From: Saxidomus purpurata
Lineage: Eukaryota > Mollusca > Bivalvia > Venerida > Veneridae
Direction of reading: 5' to 3'
DNA: 64,000 nucleotides
NCBI GenBank assembly: GCA_022818135.1
Contig: JAFMSR010000005.1
Span: forward strand, 38,037,736-38,101,735
A program made the position numbers and the translations under genes. The notes beneath the pieces are model-generated. The model saw nothing but the letters and a program-made list of their open reading frames with translations. It was not told the origin of the DNA and did not search any database. Positions 60,256 through 64,000 of the stretch are shown piece by piece (position 1 is the first letter of the stretch; each line of letters begins with the position of its first letter).

Positions 60256-62266
60256 TACCTCTAATATTTGAAATAAAGTGGGGTGGTACGAAAAACTTAA
60301 CCAAGGTGTGGCATACCCAACGCCGACGCCGGGGCGAGTAGGATAGCTCCCCTTTTCATAGAAAAGTCGAGCTAAAAACTATATACAGTAAAACCTGTTT
60401 CACCAGGACCCTGGTTACAATATATCATAGATAGTAGACTTCCTTACTCCAAACAATTTCTTGATCCTCATTACATAAAATGTACGTATAATGAAAAACC
60501 TTGTTTAAATGATACGGAAAAGATTATCCTTCTTGCTAATTTTAAAATTCCGAAATAGCTGTACCTTTGCTTTTTTATAAAATTACAATACATTTTCAAA
60601 TTAAAAAGTGTTCAAACTTCAAATGACCAACTTCTTACCATCCTGTTTACACTGGAGCCAAAATACACAGCAGTCCTTGTATCTTAACGGTCCACTCAGT
60701 GACGGTCTCGACAGTTCATGTTGCTGTGCTTTGTAAACTTGTGACACAGGTATACCATGTTTGTCATACACTTCTACAGCTCTGTATTATATTTTCAAAG
60801 GTAAGAAATCATTCTCAAGTTCAAATACAATAGCAACTGAAGTTGAAGTTTCATGGGTTTAACGCCTGTTTCAACAGTGTTTTCATCATTTTACTGGCGA
60901 GCACTTTACCTACCTGGTAACCATTGTTCCTGGGAAGCACCAGCGCTACATCCCTATCCTCTGTGAGTAACTGCCAACTTTTTCACGTAAAGAGTCATGG
61001 TCAGTACCGGTACCATGGTTTAAACCCATGACCCAAAGGCAATGAGAGGTTTCAGTGATTTCAAGTCAGCGACTCGAATCACTTGACCACTGACCCGGAC
61101 CATCAACAATAAAGTTCTGATTTACTTAGTGGTAACAGCAGTAAACATGACCCACATATTTTTTTTGGAAAGAAAAACAGTAAGGCCATTACAGTATATT
61201 TTGATTTTCCAAAATCTTTGACTGCTCTCCCATCTTTTAAAACAAAATAAAATACTAATCAATTTGATAAAAAAAACTTCATGTGTTGACCCATTTTCAA
61301 AATTAAAGCAGTTCTGTTAAATTACTGATGTGGGTCCATCAGGATTAGTTGAACGATTCTAAACAAATCATTTAACAAGGTTAATGTGTATGTATTTGCC
61401 CTGTGAATGTATCTAACTTCGGAATTAAATTTTGTGGCTTTTAAAGAAATAGTAACAAGACTTATTACTTTATTGCACTAAACCCTGCAGGTGTGGTGTT
61501 TATAAATTACTGACAACATTACAAGTATCCGTACCATCAATGACTGTGCAAAAACGTTGAAATTCTGGAAAAGTCTTAAAATCAATGATACCTGAGAATT
61601 TTCCGCCGATCATGTGGATGCAGCTTTATGGCAGATTCTGGATCGATCTCTCTCAGTCGCTGATATAGTTCCAGTGAGCTCATGTTTTCATACCTGTCTC
61701 TGGGAGAATGTTTAAAGAAATTGCATCATCATCATCATCATCATCATCTTTGATGAAATCATGTTCCTCATCTTTTTCTTCATTTGATGATGCTGATGAT
61801 AATGAAGAAGAAGTTGGGCTAAAAGAGAATAAGAACAAAAGAAGGTGTAAGGATTAATGATACTGTCTGACAGATCGAAAGTACAATCACTTTAATAGTA
61901 CAAAACCTATCAATCCACGTACTGTGGCATTACTGTGACAGCAGGGAAACCCAGTTCATTGAAGTGTGACTATTCACTTCTAAACTTTCCTTAAAACAAA
62001 GCAATAGTACAATGTTGTAACTTTATTAGTAAACAGTAACAGATAATCAAAACTGATGAAACGGATGAACTGCAATGTATTTAATTCAATCCTCAATCCT
62101 TTGACCCTGATATTTATGTAGACACTATGTTAAGAACTTAGTATGATAAGACTAAACTAATATACTGAGACTTACTTCACATCCCCATCACAGACTGAGT
62201 CATGCTGGTCTGGAGACTTTGCTGGCACACCCAAGTCTTCTATCTCTCTGCTGATTTTCTTCACCA
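54658..62266 (-). CDS. TRIT1: tRNA isopentenyltransferase (tRNA dimethylallyltransferase), C-terminal nine exons
   Basis: TRIT1 adds dimethylallyl to N6 of A37 in certain cytosolic and mitochondrial tRNAs. Exons from 5' to 3' on the minus strand: 62266-62176, 61818-61592, 60781-60639, 59099-58990, 58501-58383, 57938-57861, 56694-56582, 55776-55662, 54857-54658. Family motifs in order are [14 protein letters not shown], the [13 protein letters not shown] block, [49 protein letters not shown], and a Matrin-type C-x2-C...H-x5-H zinc finger split over the last two exons. The P-loop and DSMQVY N-terminus lie right of base 64000. An acidic Ser/Asp linker (62266-61692) is longer than in human. Two phase conflicts are described under findings; no other stops interrupt the frame. 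Confidence 0.93.
55121..55200. repeat. 80-bp perfect-looking palindrome in TRIT1 intron
   Basis: tatagtaatggagtgattta and ttaattcatt are mirrored by aatgaattaa and aaatcactccattactata around a 15-base loop. Arms are about 30 bp with one small bulge (acg). Probably a small MITE or its hairpin derivative. Confidence 0.85.
55662..55776 (-). CDS. TRIT1: TRIT1 exon (zinc finger, Cys pair)
   Basis: Acceptor tcctctgcag, donor gtaagt. After a Pro/Glu-rich linker it encodes [18 protein letters not shown] with the C-x2-C half of the Matrin-type finger. Confidence 0.88.
56582..56694 (-). CDS. TRIT1: TRIT1 exon (post-catalytic region)
   Basis: Acceptor cttcttatag, donor gtaaac. Encodes [20 protein letters not shown], corresponding to human PGPIVPPVYGLEVSDVSKW. 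Confidence 0.9.
56865..57748 (+). repeat. Dispersed repeat with tandem ~150-bp core modules (copy 2)
   Basis: Same family and order as 20975-21545, but here the distal end is present: tggacggacggacatac, a second ggacggacggacatacgac, then gggtgatcctaatagctcac and gccaggtgagctaaaaa. Three core modules are visible (cctacataagcctatgtaaa recurs). Confidence 0.85.
57861..57938 (-). CDS. TRIT1: TRIT1 exon ([15 protein letters not shown])
   Basis: Acceptor gtttaacag, donor gtaagt. Encodes [20 protein letters not shown], the basic tRNA-binding helix end of the catalytic domain. Confidence 0.93.
58383..58501 (-). CDS. TRIT1: TRIT1 exon ([15 protein letters not shown])
   Basis: Acceptor tattttcag, donor gtaaga. 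Encodes [20 protein letters not shown], the most conserved block of the enzyme's C-terminal half. It begins with one base before the first codon. Confidence 0.93.
58520..58655. mobile_element. TA-flanked 136-bp MITE in TRIT1 intron
   Basis: CAGTAAACTTATTATATAAC at one end, and GTTATATACAGAGTTTACTG at the other end, are inverted repeats, flanked by TA on both sides. Confidence 0.8.
58990..59099 (-). CDS. TRIT1: TRIT1 exon ([13 protein letters not shown])
   Basis: Acceptor tctgattcag. Encodes [20 protein letters not shown] then [11 protein letters not shown]. It ends GGGAAA before gtatgt in phase 0, which does not fit the next exon. Confidence 0.92.
59397..60377 (-). repeat. Bivalve-type ~1-kb dispersed repeat, inverted copy in TRIT1 intron
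   Basis: Reverse complement of the copy at 45336-46314: it ends on the plus strand with ggggcgagtaggatagctcc and gaaaagtcgagctaaaaa, and starts with accaagactgtcgtaggaca. A run of 35 C interrupts one module at 60221-60255. Confidence 0.9.
60221..60255. repeat. Poly-C run of 35
   Basis: An uninterrupted run of cytosines inside the dispersed repeat. The copy at 45336-46314 has only short C runs at the matching place (accaccccac). Confidence 0.95.
60639..60781 (-). CDS. TRIT1: TRIT1 exon ([13 protein letters not shown])
   Basis: Acceptor ataatacag, donor gtaaga. Encodes [20 protein letters not shown] and [15 protein letters not shown], matching the human [20 protein letters not shown] and CILWLHAD region. 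Confidence 0.9.
60860..61105 (-). repeat. tRNA-derived SINE
   Basis: On the minus strand it has an A-box-like cagtggtcaagtgattcgag, a B-box-like tgggtttaaacc, a body with aaaaagttggcagttactca and gaggatagggatgtagcgct, and a tail aacaggcgttaaacccatga. The tail phrase is of the kind shared by several mollusc SINE families. It is in a TRIT1 intron. Confidence 0.65.
61592..61818 (-). CDS. TRIT1: TRIT1 exon with acidic run and conserved KLHPHDRRK
   Basis: Acceptor ctcttttag. The 5' part reads [20 protein letters not shown] and then eight Asp codons. The 3' part, in a different frame, reads [20 protein letters not shown] + [12 protein letters not shown]. Donor gtatca. The change of frame falls between about 61690 and 61715. 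Confidence 0.75.
61728..61750. repeat. ATC/GAT triplet run, coding as poly-Asp
   Basis: Eight GAT codons on the minus strand, inside the TRIT1 acidic linker; prone to length change. Confidence 0.85.
62176..62266 (-). CDS. TRIT1: TRIT1 exon in the linker region
   Basis: Acceptor tctctttgtcag, donor gtaagt. Encodes [20 protein letters not shown], which is not conserved in vertebrate TRIT1. It is assigned because its splice phase (two bases, AA) fits the next exon. Confidence 0.65.
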
Positions 62267-63469
62267 CTGACAAAGAGAAACAACTCTTACTAAACAACCA
62301 TTACATATTTTAAAAGTTGTTGTCTCCCTTACACTGTATGTCAACAAAGTACATCATCACAATCTGTAAGTTGAGCACTACACATAAATTTGGCTAATTC
62401 CTATTTGGAAAATTGACAATGATTGTTCCAAGCATAAATCTACAATTTTCCAATAAAATTAGGCAGAAGGTTATCTATTAATGTTTTTAATTACTTGTAC
62501 TCAATACATTTCAGAGAAAATCACATTTAAAGTGGAGCAAAAGTGGCACCTGTGTACATTGCAATTAAAAGATCATTCAATAATTACTATTTCTTGTATC
62601 AGTCCTGGAAAAAACTCTGAAAACAGATTAACTTGACATGCAGTTTCAAGACACTCAGGATGTGGCATAATATACGTGACAGGTACATACAAATATTTGT
62701 CACTATAGCTGACACTGTGTGCGTTAGTCCAAACAACATAAACAACCAAAGGAATAGCTAAATATCTGTTTAAAGACAATTGAACAAAAATGTGAGATAT
62801 GTGGCCACAGGGGTCCAGACAGACCTGTGTTCAAAGTAGCGGTTCTCCTACCCTATGGTATACTATGTCCTTTGATTGTTTGAAGTCCCGGCTGACCCTT
62901 GGATATCTCCCTGGGTGATCTTGCAAAGACTTGACAGGCGCAGGAGAGACAGATGCAGTTATGAATAGACCACTTGCTTCTTTTACATGCCCGATGTATA
63001 GCACCGTTACACGTGAGACCACTGGGTATCTAACCAGTTCATCTCTAATATTGAAGGAAATACTGAAAAGCACTTCTGAATTTTCCAGTCCCATATCCGG
63101 TATTTGAACACCTGTAACGTAATAAAACGTATACGCGGGTTAAGACAGGTTTGGCCTTCCATAGAAGTGACAGTGACCGTATGGAACACGTTTTGTCTGT
63201 ATGAATTTAAGGCATGCCGACAGCTCCGACTGTTGAAAACTCAGACATCCGAGGCAATGCTGACACTTTTAGACGACCTTGAAAATGACCTTGGACACAA
63301 TTTTACCAGCTTTGAAAATTTTCATTTTACCAACGTCGCGTACAGGCCCCTGTGGGATAGTGTTTTGAGCGCGTGCAAATATTTTTTCACAGACATAAAG
63401 CAGACAGTCGACTCAAACCTAGGTATATTGACATCTTATGAGAACGCTTGAAATTGACCTCCCGTTAGC

Positions 63470-63489
63470 AAAAAAAAAAAAAAAAAAAA
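63470..63489. repeat. Poly-A run
   Basis: About 20 A followed by agaagtcc, possibly the 3' tail of a retroposed copy; no body recognised. Confidence 0.7.
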
Positions 63490-63654
63490 GAAGTCCATGC
63501 GCAGGTTAGCAGGCAGGGTGACCCCTGCGCGTGACCTCTGTAGGTGGGCCAATGGATTTTACTTTCATGTACAGCTCAATCTATTTGCTGACGATAAAAC
63601 GCGCAGTAAACCGAAAGTACCCAAAACGTGATGTAAAGTGTTTCCAAAGCATGC

Positions 63655-63765
63655 ATGTCGTAGGTGAACAAAAGCCGTGGGTATCCGGTATTTGAACAAG
63701 GGACCTCCAGATTGGTAGTCCTGAGCATTAACCACTCTACCACACCACCCAACAATAGACTAGCT
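63655..63765 (-). repeat. tRNA-like SINE head or tRNA pseudogene
   Basis: On the minus strand it reads tggtgtggtagagtggttaa (A box), then gctcaggactaccaatctgg, then ggtcccttgttcaaatacc (B box). The spacing suits a tRNA-derived polymerase III promoter, but the acceptor stem does not pair. Confidence 0.6.
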
Positions 63766-64000
63766 TCTGTGTTTCATAATCAGCTACCGCATAGCTACTA
63801 TTACAGAAGTTAAAAGTTAATAAATGATGGTGTACATGGTTAGAAGAGTAAAAAACTTCTCATTTGATAAATGAAGAAAATTAATCTTTTACTTATGCTT
63901 TACTCATATTTAACATTTATGGTAGTTAGAACATTGTCAATGTTATACCATAAAGGTATGCCCTTTCTGTTTCAAATTGAGTTAAGTGTTGAGTTATGAT

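Larger units (their letters stand above)
62267..64000. other. TRIT1 intron or upstream region, right edge
   Basis: No frame matches the TRIT1 P-loop or DSMQVY region, so upstream exons are outside the window. It includes an A20 run near 63470 and a tRNA-like SINE at 63655-63765. A 115-codon plus-strand frame at 63104-63451 matches nothing I know. Confidence 0.45.

Noticed and set aside
63104..63451. 115-codon plus-strand frame near the right edge
   Set aside because: Begins in plausible-looking sequence but matches no family, has no splice context and overlaps the presumed TRIT1 intron.
63655..63765. Functional tRNA gene
   Set aside because: A and B boxes are tRNA-like, but the acceptor stem and anticodon arm do not fold convincingly; better read as a SINE head.

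Overview
This 64 kb window is animal nuclear DNA. It is AT-rich, its genes are split by GT-AG introns, and most of it is intron, intergenic DNA or repeats. The protein families and the style of the dispersed repeats (long decayed repeats with GTCCGTCC or GGACGGACGGAC tracts, 'gagctatcctactcgccccgg' type modules, tRNA-derived SINEs) suggest a mollusc, most likely a bivalve. That placement is an inference from repeat style and protein similarity recalled from memory; no search was run.

Layout. (1) 1-11346, plus strand: the last eight coding exons of a BIG1/BIG2-type Arf guanine-nucleotide exchange factor (ARFGEF), with the start of the gene off the left edge. Intronic repeats include a TA-flanked pogo-like element at 731-1379. 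(2) 16840-18829, minus strand: a two-exon coiled-coil protein gene that I cannot name. (3) 24995-31954: a young LTR retrotransposon on the minus strand. It has two 1713-bp LTRs, a 4-bp target duplication, a tRNA-Leu primer site and a gag-like reading frame, but no visible pol, and its leader holds two families of short repeats. (4) 33328-34643, minus strand: a second two-exon coiled-coil gene, clearly a paralogue of (2), so the retrotransposon sits between duplicated genes. (5) 34644-42834: gene-poor, with two decayed LINE 3' ends. (6) 42835-49177, plus strand: a complete seven-exon FBXO25/FBXO32 (atrogin-1 type) F-box gene. A 45-bp minisatellite at 44500-45155 runs into the 5' edge of its third exon. 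(7) 54658-62266, minus strand: the last nine exons of TRIT1, the tRNA A37 isopentenyltransferase. Its Matrin-type zinc finger is intact and its 5' exons lie beyond the right edge. Two reading-phase conflicts are visible in it.

ARFGEF and the first coiled-coil gene converge. The second coiled-coil gene and FBXO25/32 diverge. FBXO25/32 and TRIT1 converge. The genes do unrelated housekeeping or cytoskeletal jobs (Golgi Arf activation, SCF ubiquitin ligation, tRNA modification), so this is a typical animal gene neighbourhood rather than an operon or one system. The most unusual structures are the minisatellite that duplicates a splice junction, the gag-only LTR element with its leader repeats, and the unnamed coiled-coil paralogue pair.
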